From positions 23,470-87,469 of the forward strand of contig NZ_WXEY01000012.1 in the NCBI RefSeq assembly GCF_009877425.1: DNA of 64,000 nt, in the 5' to 3' direction. The translations under genes and the position numbers were made by a program. Within the stretch, counting starts at the first letter, position 1. Each line of letters opens with the position of its first letter. Of the stretch, positions 1 through 10,378 are shown one piece after another. The DNA comes from Heliomicrobium undosum (lineage in GTDB: Bacteria > Bacillota > Desulfitobacteriia > Heliobacteriales > Heliobacteriaceae). The notes under the pieces are model-generated. The model was not told the DNA's origin, ran no database searches, and saw only the letters and a list, made by a program, of their open reading frames with translations.

Positions 1-285
1 GGCATTGATAAAGATGGTAGGGGAAGCTATCCGATTTGCGAACTATGCGATGGGGGCGATGGAAAGGATTTCTCCGTCGGGGCGATGAGCAGAAGTCCCT
101 ATCGGACCGGCAAAGGCGGTCTTCGCCAATTGATACTTAAGCAGGATTCATTAAGAGACTATCCGGCTAAACGGCTAAAATTAGTTGTCAAGGGCGCAAG
201 TCCTCAACAAGAACGAGACAGGCCGCTGATTTTGTCATGGAAAGTGCTTGATGACGTTTTGAACCGGTATTTTGGTTTAAACTAG
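1..285 (+). CDS. 3' end of an unknown gene (truncated by window edge)
   Basis: The reading frame is open from base 1 to a TAG at 283-285, giving 94 residues of a protein whose start lies outside the window. A CELC (CxxC) pair occurs near residue 13, followed by a basic, charged region and a C-terminus ending RYFGLN. I do not recognise the family. An internal ATG at 85 could give a 66-residue product, but the frame is open before it, so the longer partial gene is preferred. It converges on the lipoprotein gene that ends at 294. Confidence 0.45.
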   Translation, partial: GIDKDGRGSYPICELCDGGDGKDFSVGAMSRSPYRTGKGGLRQLILKQDSLRDYPAKRLKLVVKGASPQQERDRPLILSWKVLDDVLNRYFGLN

Positions 286-293
286 GGAACCGC

Positions 294-950
294 TTACTCA
301 TTCACGGCCCTTGGAGGGTACGGCGGATATGTAAAGATAGTGTTCTTGTTTTGATCCAGGGCGTGGATTTTTTCTACGATCATAGGGTCATTGTCAACCT
401 GCGCAAATTGAAAATAGCCATCCTCCGTCGGTTTGACTGCCCCTGTTTTTCCATCGGTAAAGATCATCTTCATCTCATTTATTTTATCATCATTGACTTT
501 CCCGCCGATGAAAACGAAGGCGTGTTCTGGGTTGCGGACTCCTGTCGTGGTTATTCCCGGTCCGCCTGAAGCGACGGCGGAAGTAAAGGCGATGTGGGGT
601 TGCTCATCAATAGGAGCAGTTATGATATTTTTCTCGCCGGTAAATACCACTAACGACTGGCAATTGCGATTGGTTTCCTTGAAAAGAATCGTTAGGAACC
701 GGTATTCTTCTATCTTCTGGTCAAAAATGACCCTGACATGGGACATTTTAGCGTGACCGTCGTTTTCTTTTATATACGCGAATACCTTGTCCAGCGCAGG
801 ATCCTGGGTCGCGATTTCTCTGGCAGAAGTTTCTAAAGAAGTCTCTGAAGAAGTCCCGGAAGAAGGTGGGCGCTGCGGGTTGCACGCTGTCAGCGACAGT
901 GAAAACAGCGCAAGGATTAACATGTTCACAATCAGCCTTCGTCCCATCAT
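294..950 (-). CDS. Putative lipoprotein of unknown function
   Basis: 218 residues. The N-terminus has an Arg-rich start, a hydrophobic stretch (LILALFSLSL) and a lipobox LTAC about 21 residues in, so it is probably exported by Sec and lipid-anchored to the outer face of the membrane. A Ser/Thr-rich linker follows, then a soluble domain containing GGPGITTTGVRNPEHAFVF that I do not recognise. The start at 950 is chosen because GGAGG lies 5 nt upstream; the open frame continues 61 codons further upstream, but that part lacks signal-peptide character. No partner gene is evident. Confidence 0.7.
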   Translation of the reverse strand: MMGRRLIVNMLILALFSLSLTACNPQRPPSSGTSSETSLETSAREIATQDPALDKVFAYIKENDGHAKMSHVRVIFDQKIEEYRFLTILFKETNRNCQSLVVFTGEKNIITAPIDEQPHIAFTSAVASGGPGITTTGVRNPEHAFVFIGGKVNDDKINEMKMIFTDGKTGAVKPTEDGYFQFAQVDNDPMIVEKIHALDQNKNTIFTYPPYPPRAVNE

Positions 951-1278
951 AAAACCTCCATAAAGAAAAATCGGCAAGGCGCAGTTCCTCCATACACGCC
1001 AGCGGCGGATGGGGCAAGTGAGTTTAACGTCATTCACTGGGTACTGCACCGAGCATTGTAAATCTAAGGAGAGGATATTACAACCAGCAAGGTGATTACG
1101 CATATCATCGCATGGAAAGCGCCAATTCGGCAAGGTTGAATGGTAACTGCGAAGCCCCCTTTCTCGTAGGAAACAGAATGCGCGATAAATATTCGCGAGC
1201 TATAATGACCATGTATCAACAATAACAAATTTGGCACAGCAGGATATCACGCGAATCCACAGAAATACCTACTTGTCT

Positions 1279-4200
1279 ATGAAATCTGCGAGGGGGGGGC
1301 TTCCATTGTTGCCGACCCAGCTGAAACAACGCAGTGCCACTGACTCGCCAACCCCCGCTGTGTCACCCGATCAGGGGGCGTCACAAAAGACCGCGATCCT
1401 ACCGTCCCCCGCCACCCTGCCGGGGCTCTTTCTTTTGCTCGCCTTAACGGGTCTCGGCTTTTTGGGCAACTACTTCAACCTGACCCTCTTTTTCGGCGTC
1501 GAGTTTTTATTCGGCAGCATCGCCGTCATGATCGTGCTCGTTCTCTTCGGCCTGCCTTGGGGCATGGCTGTTTCCGCCCTGGTGGCCGGGTATACACTGA
1601 TCCTGTGGAACCACCCCTATGCCGCCATCATCTTCGTGCTGGAAACCCTAACGGCAGGACTGGCGCTGCGGCGATGGCCCCACGGCCTCGTCTTTGCGAC
1701 CAGCCTGTTCTGGGTCTTCGTCGGCATGCCGCTGGCCTGGGTCTTTTATTATGGTGTGATGCATGTCGATCCCACATTGACCTTGCTGGTGGTGCTGAAA
1801 CAAGGGACCAACGGGATCTTCAACGCGCTGATCGCCAGCCTGCTGCTCCTCTATGTCCCTTTCGACCGCTGGGGGATTCCGCTTCGCCCACAATTCCGGC
1901 GCACCCTTGCGCAGACATGGTATCTGTCGCTCATGGCCTTTGTCCTGATCCCGGCGATTTTGATGCTGACGGCTTACAGCCGCGACGCCTTTACCAAAAT
2001 CGAGCAGACGGTCATTTCCCAATTGGACAATGTCTCCGCCAATACGGGGAAACGGCTGGGCCTCCGCTACCAGGAAGGGCTGCGTTTGTTGCAGGAGGTC
2101 GCCCGCATCGCCGCGGAAGCCGATATGCGCCCTGTGCCGAAGCTCCGGGATGCGCTGGAAATGACCCAGCATATCCGCATGGACTATTCCCATATCCGTT
2201 TGTACGACACCGCCGGCGTCCCCATCGCCGGATTCGATTCGCAGGCCTCTTCCGAATCGATGACAGAACAAGGCATCCAACAGGTGAGGGAGACGCAAGA
2301 GCCCTATGTGTCGAAAGCCTTCCTCGATAAGGACGGTCTCCCGGCTGTGGTGACGGCGATCCCTGTGCTCAGAGAGGACCGCCTGCTCGGCATCGCCGCC
2401 GGTCGCTTAAACCTTAACTTTATCCGCTTGCACCAGCTCACCTCTTCCATTGACTCGACGGGACACACCCAGGTGACTCTGTTGGACCAGACCGGACACG
2501 TCCTGGCGAGCACCCGGGCGGACCTTTCCTTCATGACCGACTTTGCCGGCAGACAAACGGGCGAGGTTGTCCCGCTTCAAGACGGACTGATGCAACGAGC
2601 GCCTTCCGAAAATAACCTGCCGGCGGTGACGAAATGGCAGCGATCGACCTATTTCCGGGAGACGACAGTGAGCGCCCACATCCCCTGGAAGGTGATCGTC
2701 GAGATCCCGCTGGCGCCCTATCAAAAACGGCTCATGGAGGAGTACATCCGCAACCTGGCGCTCATGCTGGCCTTTACCTTCTCCGCCCTGGCCATCGGCG
2801 CCTGGCACAGCCGGCAGAGCGCCCTCCCCGTCTCCCGGTTGGTCGAAGTAACCCGGGACCTGCCCGACAAAATTCTCTCCCGGACAAAGGTAAACTGGCC
2901 CCAAAGCCCCATTGCCGAATTTGACGACCTGATCGCCAACTTCCAGGTGATGGCCGGCGCCTTGCAGGAAAAGTTCCAGCAGATCCGGCAGGCCAAAGAA
3001 ACATTGGAAGAGAAGGTCCAGGAACGCACCCAGGCGCTGGCCGACGCCAACCTGGAGTTGAGCCATGAGCAGGTATTTATCTCCACCGTCCTGGACACCT
3101 CCGGTGCGCTGATCCTGGTGCTGGATCTGGAGGGCCGTATCATCCGATTCAACCGCGCCTGTGAAGAGGTTTCCGGCTACACCTTTGACGAGGTAAAAGG
3201 AAGAATGCTCTGGGACTTCCTGCTGCTGCCGGAGACGGCGGAAAAGCTCGAAGCGGCCTTTCGACATCCCCAAGAAGAGACCTTCCTCTGGAAAAATGAA
3301 AACCACTGGGTCACCAAAACGGGACGACTGCGCATGATCGCCTGGTCCAACGCCCTGCTTTACGATCGATCAGGACAGGCCGAGTACATCATCTCCACCG
3401 GCATCGATGTGACAGAACGGCAGCAGGCCGAGGAGCAGCGCCTGCGGCTGGCCGACGAGTTTAAACAGACCATCCAGATGCTGCCGAACATCGTCTTTAA
3501 GTTGATGCGGCAGTCGGACGGCCGGTTTTGCTTCACTTTTAATGAAGGCGCCCTGGCGGAGAAGTTCGGCCTCACGACCGAATCGGTCAAGGGCCGGGCT
3601 ATCGAAGAAGTCCATCCTCCTGAGTTCTCCCGGATCTCCGTGCCTGCCATCGAGGGTGTTTTCCGCGGAGAAGTCCATGAGTTCATCAACGAACTGGGCG
3701 GACACATCTTTTACAACTACGCCAAACCCTACTATGAAAAGGGCGAGCGGCAACCCTCCGGCGTGGTAGGCTTCGTCTCCGACATCACCGAGTTGAAGAA
3801 AACCGAGGAAGAACTGGTCAGGCAAAAACAGGCGGCCGAAAAGGCCAACCAGGCCAAGAGCGACTTTTTGGCCATGATGAGCCATGAGATTCGCACCCCC
3901 ATGAACGGCATCCTCGGTATGACGGAACTGCTGCTCCATACGCCCCTGAACGAAGAACAACGGGACTGTGCCGTCACTGTTCACGAGTCGGCGCAACTGC
4001 TGATGGCGATCATCAATGACGTCCTCGATTTCTCCAAGATCGAAGCCGGCAAGATGGAACTGGAGTCGGTTCCCTTCTATGTGGAACCGCTTGTCGACGG
4101 CGTCGAAAAACTGTTGCAGCGCCATGCCCGCGAGAAGGGGATTGGCCTCACGTCCCTCGTCGATGCCCGGATTCACAAGGCCTTGCTCGGCGATCCCGTC

Positions 4201-5073
4201 CGGGTGCGCCAGATCCTGCTGAACCTGACCAGCAACGCCATCAAGTTTACAGATGGCGGGCAGGTGTCGATCGTGGCGAGCCTGCTGGCCCGGGAGGGAG
4301 AAGGCTTCCGGATCCGCTTTGATGTCACCGACACGGGCATCGGCATTGAAAAGGATGTGCAGGCGCGCCTCTTCCAGCCCTTCACGCAGGCCGACGGCTC
4401 CACCACCCGGCGCTTCGGAGGGACGGGCCTGGGGCTGGCCATCTCGAAACGCCTCGTCGATATGATGGGCGGAGAGATCGGCCTGGAAAGCGAGCCGGGC
4501 AAGGGATCCACCTTCTGGTTCGTCATTCCCTTTCCCCTGGCGCAAGAGCGCGCGAAGTCTGCGGCAGGCGGAAAGGGCTCCGCGACAGCCCCAGGAACGA
4601 CACTCCCAGGAACGACACCCTCAGGAGGGAAGCTTCCAGGGGAAAAGACCGCTTCCGTGACAAAAGACATGCGGGTTTCCTCACCTCCGGGTAATGGGAA
4701 GCGGGTGCTGCTCGTTGAGGATAACCCTGTCAATCAAAAGCTGGCCAGCGCGCAGTTGAAGAAGTTGGGATACCCTGTCCGCGCAGTGAAGAACGGGACG
4801 GAAGCCATCCTGGCTTACAGAGAAGAGGCATTCGCAATGATCCTGATGGACTGCCAGATGCCGGAACTGGACGGCTTCGAAACGACCAGGCGCATTCGGG
4901 CTATGGAAGAAGGCACGGGCAAGCGCGTGCCCATTGTGGCCATGACAGCCATGGCCATGCAAGGAGACCGGGAACGATGCCAGGCGGCCGGCATGGACGG
5001 TTACCTGAGCAAGCCGGTGGAAATCAAGGAACTGGCCGAGGTGCTGGCGCGGTGGATCGGCAACGTTGAATAG
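1279..5073 (+). CDS. Membrane hybrid sensor histidine kinase (sensor-HAMP-PAS-PAS-HisKA-HATPase-REC)
   Basis: 1264 residues from ATG 1279; a TTG at 1231 would add 16 residues, and neither start has a clear ribosome binding site. In order: several membrane segments (about residues 35-235), an extracellular Cache-like sensor (about 245-490), a membrane segment, HAMP and coiled coil (to about 600), two PAS domains (about 605-725 and 740-860), HisKA with the H-box SHEIRTPMN (His869), HATPase with DTGIGI and FGGTGLGL, a Pro/Gly/Thr linker, and a receiver with LVEDN and phosphoacceptor Asp1191 in [10 protein letters not shown]. The kinase should autophosphorylate and pass the phosphate to its own receiver; no separate response regulator is adjacent. 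A run of eight G at 1292-1299 lies just after the start. Confidence 0.9.
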   Translation: MKSARGGLPLLPTQLKQRSATDSPTPAVSPDQGASQKTAILPSPATLPGLFLLLALTGLGFLGNYFNLTLFFGVEFLFGSIAVMIVLVLFGLPWGMAVSALVAGYTLILWNHPYAAIIFVLETLTAGLALRRWPHGLVFATSLFWVFVGMPLAWVFYYGVMHVDPTLTLLVVLKQGTNGIFNALIASLLLLYVPFDRWGIPLRPQFRRTLAQTWYLSLMAFVLIPAILMLTAYSRDAFTKIEQTVISQLDNVSANTGKRLGLRYQEGLRLLQEVARIAAEADMRPVPKLRDALEMTQHIRMDYSHIRLYDTAGVPIAGFDSQASSESMTEQGIQQVRETQEPYVSKAFLDKDGLPAVVTAIPVLREDRLLGIAAGRLNLNFIRLHQLTSSIDSTGHTQVTLLDQTGHVLASTRADLSFMTDFAGRQTGEVVPLQDGLMQRAPSENNLPAVTKWQRSTYFRETTVSAHIPWKVIVEIPLAPYQKRLMEEYIRNLALMLAFTFSALAIGAWHSRQSALPVSRLVEVTRDLPDKILSRTKVNWPQSPIAEFDDLIANFQVMAGALQEKFQQIRQAKETLEEKVQERTQALADANLELSHEQVFISTVLDTSGALILVLDLEGRIIRFNRACEEVSGYTFDEVKGRMLWDFLLLPETAEKLEAAFRHPQEETFLWKNENHWVTKTGRLRMIAWSNALLYDRSGQAEYIISTGIDVTERQQAEEQRLRLADEFKQTIQMLPNIVFKLMRQSDGRFCFTFNEGALAEKFGLTTESVKGRAIEEVHPPEFSRISVPAIEGVFRGEVHEFINELGGHIFYNYAKPYYEKGERQPSGVVGFVSDITELKKTEEELVRQKQAAEKANQAKSDFLAMMSHEIRTPMNGILGMTELLLHTPLNEEQRDCAVTVHESAQLLMAIINDVLDFSKIEAGKMELESVPFYVEPLVDGVEKLLQRHAREKGIGLTSLVDARIHKALLGDPVRVRQILLNLTSNAIKFTDGGQVSIVASLLAREGEGFRIRFDVTDTGIGIEKDVQARLFQPFTQADGSTTRRFGGTGLGLAISKRLVDMMGGEIGLESEPGKGSTFWFVIPFPLAQERAKSAAGGKGSATAPGTTLPGTTPSGGKLPGEKTASVTKDMRVSSPPGNGKRVLLVEDNPVNQKLASAQLKKLGYPVRAVKNGTEAILAYREEAFAMILMDCQMPELDGFETTRRIRAMEEGTGKRVPIVAMTAMAMQGDRERCQAAGMDGYLSKPVEIKELAEVLARWIGNVE

Positions 5074-5250
5074 CCCGAAAGAGTCGGTGATGTTGTCCGA
5101 AAGAGTCGAGAAAATCTGGGATAGTAGGATTTGGAATAAAAGGAAAGATAGAAAATTAAAAAAATAACTTAGTTCATTACTACTCATTTTGTACTATTTT
5201 CGTTAGAATAAAGGGGCAAAGCGAAAGAGCGCGCCGCCTCATCGAACTCC

Positions 5251-5284
5251 ACCACTCCACCCCCAAAGCGGTGGGGTTTTTTTA
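5251..5284 (+). terminator. Rho-independent terminator after the hybrid kinase
   Basis: A CCACC/GGTGG stem is followed by a run of T broken by a single A. It lies about 180 bases after the kinase stop codon and just before the next gene on the same strand. Confidence 0.6.
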
Positions 5285-5351
5285 TTTTGCGCTAAGCGCC
5301 TCGTCAAAGGAATAGAGATGACCAGAGGGGTATTTGGGAGGGGAGCAGGAA

Positions 5352-7307
5352 TTGGCGCTGCCAAAAGTGATTCAAGTGGACAAAGAAAAATGCAAGCACT
5401 GTCTTGCTTGTCTGGAAGCCTGCCCGGTCAAGTTATGCAATGTCGTCGAAGCCGACCAAGTCTCCGTCATTGACGATCTTTGCATCGGCTGCGGCGAATG
5501 TGTCCGAATTTGTAACGCCAAGGGCCACAAGGCCCGGACCGGCGTTGACGATTTTCCGGAGTTTCTATCGGATCTGCAAAAGGGCATTGCCATCGGCGTG
5601 CTGATCGCGCCGGCGGCTGCCGTCAACTATCACGGGCGGCTCCCGCAATTGATCACTGCCTTGAAACAGATGGGGGTCAAGGCAGTCATCGACGTCAGTT
5701 TCGGCGCCGAACTGACCACTTATCTCTACCTGAAGGCCTTAAAAGCGGGGGCGCGCAAGCCGATCATTGCCCAGCCTTGCCCGGCCATCGTCACCTTTAT
5801 CGAGACCTACCAACCGGATTTGATTCCCTATCTCGCCCCCACCCACTCGCCGGCGCTCGATGCCGCCGTCTGGGTGAAAGGCCGCCCCGAATTTCGAAAC
5901 CTCAAGCTCGCTTTTGTTGGTCCCTGTCTGGCCAAGCGGCGCGAGTTTCACGACCCGAATACGAAAGGGATCGTTTCCTACAACGTCACCTACGCCTCCC
6001 TGGACCGCTATTTCGCCGAGAAGAGGATCGACCTCAGCCGGCTGGCGCTGTCCGCCTTCGATTCGCCGGAGGCGGAGCGCGCCGTCGTCTATTCCCAGCC
6101 GGGCGGTTTAACAGAGACCTTTCAGCGCTTCGGCGTGCCGGTGGACCGAGCCGACATCCCCCGCGTCGAAGGGGCCGGAGAAGTCTACAGCGAGTACATC
6201 CCTATGCTGAAGGAGGATATCCGGCGCGGCCAGGCGCCCGTTCTGGTCGACATCCTCAACTGCCTCCACGGCTGCAATGTCGGTCCGGCGACCACCCACC
6301 ACTTGACGCGCTACCAGGTCGATCGGGTCATGGACGAGCGAAAAAAGGCGCAAGTGGAAAAACATAAACAGAAAAAAAGCGGGCTCTTTTCCAAGGGAAA
6401 AGAGCCCTTTGAGCAGGTCTATGCCGAACTGGAGCGCAGCGGACTCGATTTCTCCCGCGCCTACACCGATCGCTCCGCCCTTTGCCGTTCCGCTGAACCG
6501 AGGCGGGAAGAGGCGGAACGGATTTGGGAAAACCTGCATAAGCCCACGGAAGAGGAACGCAAAATCAACTGCCAGTGCTGTGGTTACGGCACTTGTGCTG
6601 AGATGATGCGGGCGATTTTTAGCCAACGCAACCGCGTCGACAGCTGCAAGTATTACCTGATCAAAGAAAACGAACTGAACCTGTCCCGGAAGACGCAGGA
6701 GGCGGAAGCGGCGGAGCGGTGGGCCAGTCTGAGCGAGCAGGAGAAGCTGCGGGTCCAGGAGACCTATGAACGGTTGATCGTGCTGAACAAGCAGGTGGCC
6801 GACACGGTGGCCCAGATCGGCGCCACCAACGACGATCTCTCCCACAGCTTCCAGACGATCATCCAGGGCGCCACGGAGATGGTCGATGAGATGACCCGTT
6901 TGTCGGAGGACTCGGGCCGGATCCGCGGTTTCAGCAAAGACTCGGCGGAGATCATCGATCAGATCCAGAACATCGCCGCCCAGACAAACCTGCTGGCCCT
7001 CAACGCCGCCATCGAGGCGGCCCGGGCGGGCGATAGCGGACGCGGCTTTGCCGTCGTGGCTGACGAGGTGAAAAAACTGGCCCACCAGTCCGCTTCCGGG
7101 ACCGACCGGATCCGCGAATTCATCAGCGCCATCGCCGACGAGTCGGGATCCCTCGATCATAAGACGGCCCACGCCCTAGAAGTGTCTCAGCGGATCACCG
7201 TCGCCATAGAGCATACAGCGGAAATCCTCAAGCGGCAATCGCGCGAACTGGCCGACGAGGCCGACAAGTTGAAGTCCATGCGAGAGGAAAGCGGCAGAAA
7301 GCAATAA
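5352..7307 (+). CDS. Soluble [FeFe]-hydrogenase-like / methyl-accepting chemotaxis fusion protein
   Basis: 651 residues. TTG 5352 is chosen because a GGGAGGGG ribosome binding site ends 8 nt before it; TTG 5334 lies upstream of that site. Domains: two [4Fe-4S] ferredoxin motifs ([23 protein letters not shown], residues 14-60); an H-cluster-like domain (about 75-330) with degenerate signatures [17 protein letters not shown] and [11 protein letters not shown]; a second Fe-S domain CQCCGYGTC with a distal Cys (about 410-440); and a C-terminal chemoreceptor signalling hairpin ([20 protein letters not shown], about 545-570). There is no membrane segment, so it is cytoplasmic. The proton-relay Cys of catalytic enzymes (the first Cys of TSCCP) is Pro here, which argues for a redox or H2 sensor rather than an enzyme. 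No hydrogenase maturase or che gene is nearby. Confidence 0.85.
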   Translation: MALPKVIQVDKEKCKHCLACLEACPVKLCNVVEADQVSVIDDLCIGCGECVRICNAKGHKARTGVDDFPEFLSDLQKGIAIGVLIAPAAAVNYHGRLPQLITALKQMGVKAVIDVSFGAELTTYLYLKALKAGARKPIIAQPCPAIVTFIETYQPDLIPYLAPTHSPALDAAVWVKGRPEFRNLKLAFVGPCLAKRREFHDPNTKGIVSYNVTYASLDRYFAEKRIDLSRLALSAFDSPEAERAVVYSQPGGLTETFQRFGVPVDRADIPRVEGAGEVYSEYIPMLKEDIRRGQAPVLVDILNCLHGCNVGPATTHHLTRYQVDRVMDERKKAQVEKHKQKKSGLFSKGKEPFEQVYAELERSGLDFSRAYTDRSALCRSAEPRREEAERIWENLHKPTEEERKINCQCCGYGTCAEMMRAIFSQRNRVDSCKYYLIKENELNLSRKTQEAEAAERWASLSEQEKLRVQETYERLIVLNKQVADTVAQIGATNDDLSHSFQTIIQGATEMVDEMTRLSEDSGRIRGFSKDSAEIIDQIQNIAAQTNLLALNAAIEAARAGDSGRGFAVVADEVKKLAHQSASGTDRIREFISAIADESGSLDHKTAHALEVSQRITVAIEHTAEILKRQSRELADEADKLKSMREESGRKQ

Positions 7308-7331
7308 AAAAACGCCGGCAGCGCCGGCGGG

Positions 7332-7365
7332 GCGGGCAGGAACGTAACGTTCCCGCCCGTTTTTT
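7332..7365. terminator. Bidirectional terminator
   Basis: A GGGC..GGAACG-TAA-CGTTCC..GCCC hairpin with one mismatch is followed by six T on the plus strand. It separates the hydrogenase-like gene from the converging ABC permease. A smaller CGCCGGC/GCCGGCG hairpin lies just before it. Confidence 0.8.
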
Positions 7366-7379
7366 GATTTTGGCGGACA

Positions 7380-8243
7380 TCACAAGTCTTTGCGATCAAA
7401 GACCCGGATCGCCAGCCAGAGCGAAGCGACGATATAGAGGCCCACATAGGCCAGCATCAGGTTGCTCGGCGGCGCCGTGACGCCGAAGGGGCCTGCCGCC
7501 AGGGAGGCCAGCGGGTTGGTGTCGCCGCCGCCGACGATGTTCATCAATTTGCGAAAGAGGGTGTCGCTGGGGATGATCAGGCTGACAGCGATGCCCGTAT
7601 TGATGAGGTCGCCGCGGTTGATCAGACCGCCGATCTGTTCGAGGAAACCGCCGATGACGGACAGGGCGTACAGCATGACGGAAACGATGCCGGCGGTGAG
7701 GGTGCGAAAGAGGGTGCTGAACAGCAGCGCTACGGCCAGGAGCAACAACGGCTGGAGGAGGAAGACGGCGGCTCCCGCCAGCAGGCTGCCGGTGTTCAGC
7801 GCCGTGAGCGCCGAATGGTTGTAGTGGCCGTTGAGGAGCATGATGCCGGCGTAGAGGAGCAGGGCGTAGACGGTCAGCAGGATGCCGTAGCCGAGGAACT
7901 TGCCGAGGACGATCTCCCGCCGCCGCATCGGTTTGGACACGATGGCCTGGAGCAGGCCGTTTTCGATCTCCGAGGCGATGGAGCCGACACTGGCCAACAA
8001 CGCCAGCAGCGCCAGGAGAAAAGAGGAGAAGTAGAGGCCGGCGCCCAGAAGTTGCTGGCCCATGACTTGCCGGGCAATCAGTTGGACGCTGCCGGGGACC
8101 GACTGTATTTTGGCGAATTCTTTGGCGAAGAGGTGCAACGCGGCGCCGTAGAGGGCGAGAAAGACAGCCGAGAGCAGGAGGGTGAGCAGGAAGATCCGTT
8201 TTTTAGACGCCTCCTGGAAGGTGAGGCGGGCAATGGCGAACAG
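7380..8243 (-). CDS. ABC-2 type transporter permease
   Basis: 287 residues with about six hydrophobic segments and the ABC-2 architecture, including the cytosolic motif EIENGLLQAIVSKPMRRREIVLGKFLG after the second membrane segment. Starting at the first conventional codon (TTG at 8138) would remove the first membrane helix. The open frame reaches back to the stop codon of the ATPase gene and encodes a typical N-terminus (LFAIARLTFQEASKKRIF) with no ATG, GTG or TTG. A CTG at 8243 lies 8 nt after an AGGAGG, so CTG initiation, perhaps coupled to the ATPase stop 12 nt upstream, is inferred. It pairs with the ATPase gene as an exporter of unknown substrate. Confidence 0.8.
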   Translation of the reverse strand: MFAIARLTFQEASKKRIFLLTLLLSAVFLALYGAALHLFAKEFAKIQSVPGSVQLIARQVMGQQLLGAGLYFSSFLLALLALLASVGSIASEIENGLLQAIVSKPMRRREIVLGKFLGYGILLTVYALLLYAGIMLLNGHYNHSALTALNTGSLLAGAAVFLLQPLLLLAVALLFSTLFRTLTAGIVSVMLYALSVIGGFLEQIGGLINRGDLINTGIAVSLIIPSDTLFRKLMNIVGGGDTNPLASLAAGPFGVTAPPSNLMLAYVGLYIVASLWLAIRVFDRKDL

Positions 8244-8255
8244 GTCTGATCCCTC

Positions 8256-9206
8256 CTAACCGTCGGCGATGGTTTCGAGAAACAGTTCTTCGAGGGAACC
8301 GGCCAGGGGGGCCACCTCATGGATGGGGATGCCCGAGTGAACGAGCGCCTCCACCAACCGGGGGATGTCGGGTGTTCCTTCCTCCCAGGTGAAGACCCAC
8401 TCCGTGCGAGGCGTTTTGTCCAGTCCGGCGGACAAAGGTGTCTCCCGCGTCAGGGAGACGCCGGAAAGGGCAGGTATCCGCGCCAGGTCAAAAGGTGTCC
8501 TGCAGCAGTCTGCGTTGACGACGACCCGCGCCTGCCGCAGCGGCCCGGCCAGTTCCCGCCAGTCGCCCTGGAAGAGCAGCCGGCCCTGTTTGATGATGGC
8601 GATGCGGTCACAGACCGTCTCCAGTTCGCTCAGGAGGTGGCTGTTAAGGAAGACCGTCTTGCCCTGGGCGCGCAGTTGGACGAGAAGGTCGCGGACCTCC
8701 TTGCGCCCGATGGGGTCGAGGGCCGATGTGGGTTCATCGAGGAAGATCAGTTCTGGGTCGGGCAGAAGGGCGCAGGCGAGGCCGATGCGCTGCTGCATGC
8801 CCTTGCTGTACTCACCGACACGCTTGCGCCCCTGTTCCCCCAGACCGACCATTTCCAAGACGACGGGGAGCCGCGCCGATGTCTCTTGCGCCGAGAGGCC
8901 GTAAAGGGAGGCGTGAAAGCGAAGCAGTTCTTCGCCGCTGAGCCAGTCGTGGTAGCGGAAGGCCTCCGGCAAAAAGCCGATCCGTTTGCGGACGGCCACC
9001 TCTTCGACGGGGCGGCCCAGCAAGTAAGCCTCACCGGCGGTCGGTTTGAGCAGGCCCACGAGCATTTTTACGAGGGTGCTCTTGCCGGCGCCGTTGGGGC
9101 CGAGGAGGCCGAAGATGGAGCCGCGGGGGACGGCCAGGGAAATATCCCGGCAGCCCCCGCGGCCTTGATAGGTTTTCGTCAATCCGATCGTTTCAATGGC
9201 CGGCAC
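8256..9206 (-). CDS. ABC transporter ATP-binding protein (ABC-2 exporter class)
   Basis: 316 residues from a GTG start. It has Walker A GPNGAGKST (about residue 37), signature YSKGMQQRIGLA, Walker [14 protein letters not shown] and a switch His in NSHLL. The C-terminal 80 residues are the variable extension usual for the CcmA/NatA-like subfamily. It lies in an operon: sigma factor, anti-sigma factor, this ATPase, permease. That suggests a transporter involved in the envelope or antibiotic stress signal sensed by the sigma/anti-sigma pair. The substrate cannot be read from sequence. Confidence 0.92.
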   Translation of the reverse strand: MPAIETIGLTKTYQGRGGCRDISLAVPRGSIFGLLGPNGAGKSTLVKMLVGLLKPTAGEAYLLGRPVEEVAVRKRIGFLPEAFRYHDWLSGEELLRFHASLYGLSAQETSARLPVVLEMVGLGEQGRKRVGEYSKGMQQRIGLACALLPDPELIFLDEPTSALDPIGRKEVRDLLVQLRAQGKTVFLNSHLLSELETVCDRIAIIKQGRLLFQGDWRELAGPLRQARVVVNADCCRTPFDLARIPALSGVSLTRETPLSAGLDKTPRTEWVFTWEEGTPDIPRLVEALVHSGIPIHEVAPLAGSLEELFLETIADG

Positions 9207-9247
9207 GGGTTCACCTCATATGCTTGCCGTCGGCTGGCTGCCGGCGG

Positions 9248-10378
9248 TTATTTCAGCGAGCGGGCCACCTTCAGGAGCGTATCTTTATCGACGGGGCCGT
9301 TCATTTGATAGAGGGCGCCTTGATCCACCCAGAACAGGTGGCTGATGCCGCGCTTGTTGACGCTGTAGACGCCTTCGGCGCCGTTGATGTCGACTTTTTC
9401 GACGGAGCCGTCCACATCGGGAACGACCATGGTGTGCTGCCAGTCTTCGATGCCGGCCAACTGGGTGCGCACGTCCTGGGGCAGGAGCGGGAAGTCGAGC
9501 AGGGCCGCCCGCAGGTCGCGCGGATTGACGCCGGCGGGAACGGTCAGTTCCGGGCTGGAGAACTGGCTCAGGTTGATGCGGCTGTGATTCCCCTCGTGGA
9601 CGAAGGCGTTCCGCGCGCTGGCGGGGATGCGCAAGCCGAAGGCTTTGCCTTGCAGGCTCTCCGGCAGCAGAGTGGTCGCCCCCATCCCTTTCAGCAGGTT
9701 GTTCACCTGAGCCACATCGAGGCGGAACTCGGAACGTCCCTCGGAAGAGACGGCCACTTCGATGGGACGGTTGAAACCGTCAGGCAGGAAGGCAGGCTGC
9801 TTGAAGGCGAAGGGCAGCAGTTCGGTTGCTTTGGCGGGAGAGACTCGGTTCTCTTCCGGTTTTTTCAGGACATCGACCTGGCCGAACTGCTTCAGGTCGA
9901 CCTGACCGACCTTGGACTTGACCGCCTGGGCCATGTCGTTAATCTGTTCCGGCGAGACCTGAACGACCTGCAGTTTCTGCACCCGGAAGAGGGAGAGGAA
10001 ATCGGCGACAGCCTGTTGCACCGGGGCGACCGTCAGAGCGCCTGTCACCAGGGCGGCGGCTGCGGCAACGCTCAGCCATTTTTTCCATTGTGTTGTCATC
10101 ATGGTTCCTCCTTGTTTGTCCTTGGGAAGGGGAGCGCGGAGCTTGTCGGGTTGGAAGGGCGGGAGGGCGGTCGCCGGCGGGAAGGGGGCCTCGGTCTCGA
10201 TTACCTGTTGGTAAGCGGTCACCTGCCGGTTCGACCAATGTTCCAGTTCCGTCAGTTCTGACAGCGTGGCGGCGCAAGGGGCGCAGGTGTCCAGGTGGCG
10301 TTGCAGTTCTTCTTTTTCGGCAGCGGATACTTCATTGTCCAGGAAAGCCTGCCAGGTTCCCTGATCACGGCAGTTCAT
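9248..10378 (-). CDS. Membrane-anchored anti-sigma factor with zinc-finger domain
   Basis: 376 residues. The N-terminal anti-sigma domain carries the zinc motif HLDTCAPC (His28, Cys32, Cys35), which in this family grips the ECF sigma factor. One membrane segment (WLSVAAAAALVTGALTVAP, about residues 99-117) precedes a large extracytoplasmic domain of unknown fold that may be the sensor. Its ATG overlaps the sigma factor TGA by 4 nt (ATGA), indicating translational coupling and stoichiometric production. The downstream ABC exporter, 41 nt away, is probably in the same operon. Confidence 0.85.
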   Translation of the reverse strand: MNCRDQGTWQAFLDNEVSAAEKEELQRHLDTCAPCAATLSELTELEHWSNRQVTAYQQVIETEAPFPPATALPPFQPDKLRAPLPKDKQGGTMMTTQWKKWLSVAAAAALVTGALTVAPVQQAVADFLSLFRVQKLQVVQVSPEQINDMAQAVKSKVGQVDLKQFGQVDVLKKPEENRVSPAKATELLPFAFKQPAFLPDGFNRPIEVAVSSEGRSEFRLDVAQVNNLLKGMGATTLLPESLQGKAFGLRIPASARNAFVHEGNHSRINLSQFSSPELTVPAGVNPRDLRAALLDFPLLPQDVRTQLAGIEDWQHTMVVPDVDGSVEKVDINGAEGVYSVNKRGISHLFWVDQGALYQMNGPVDKDTLLKVARSLK

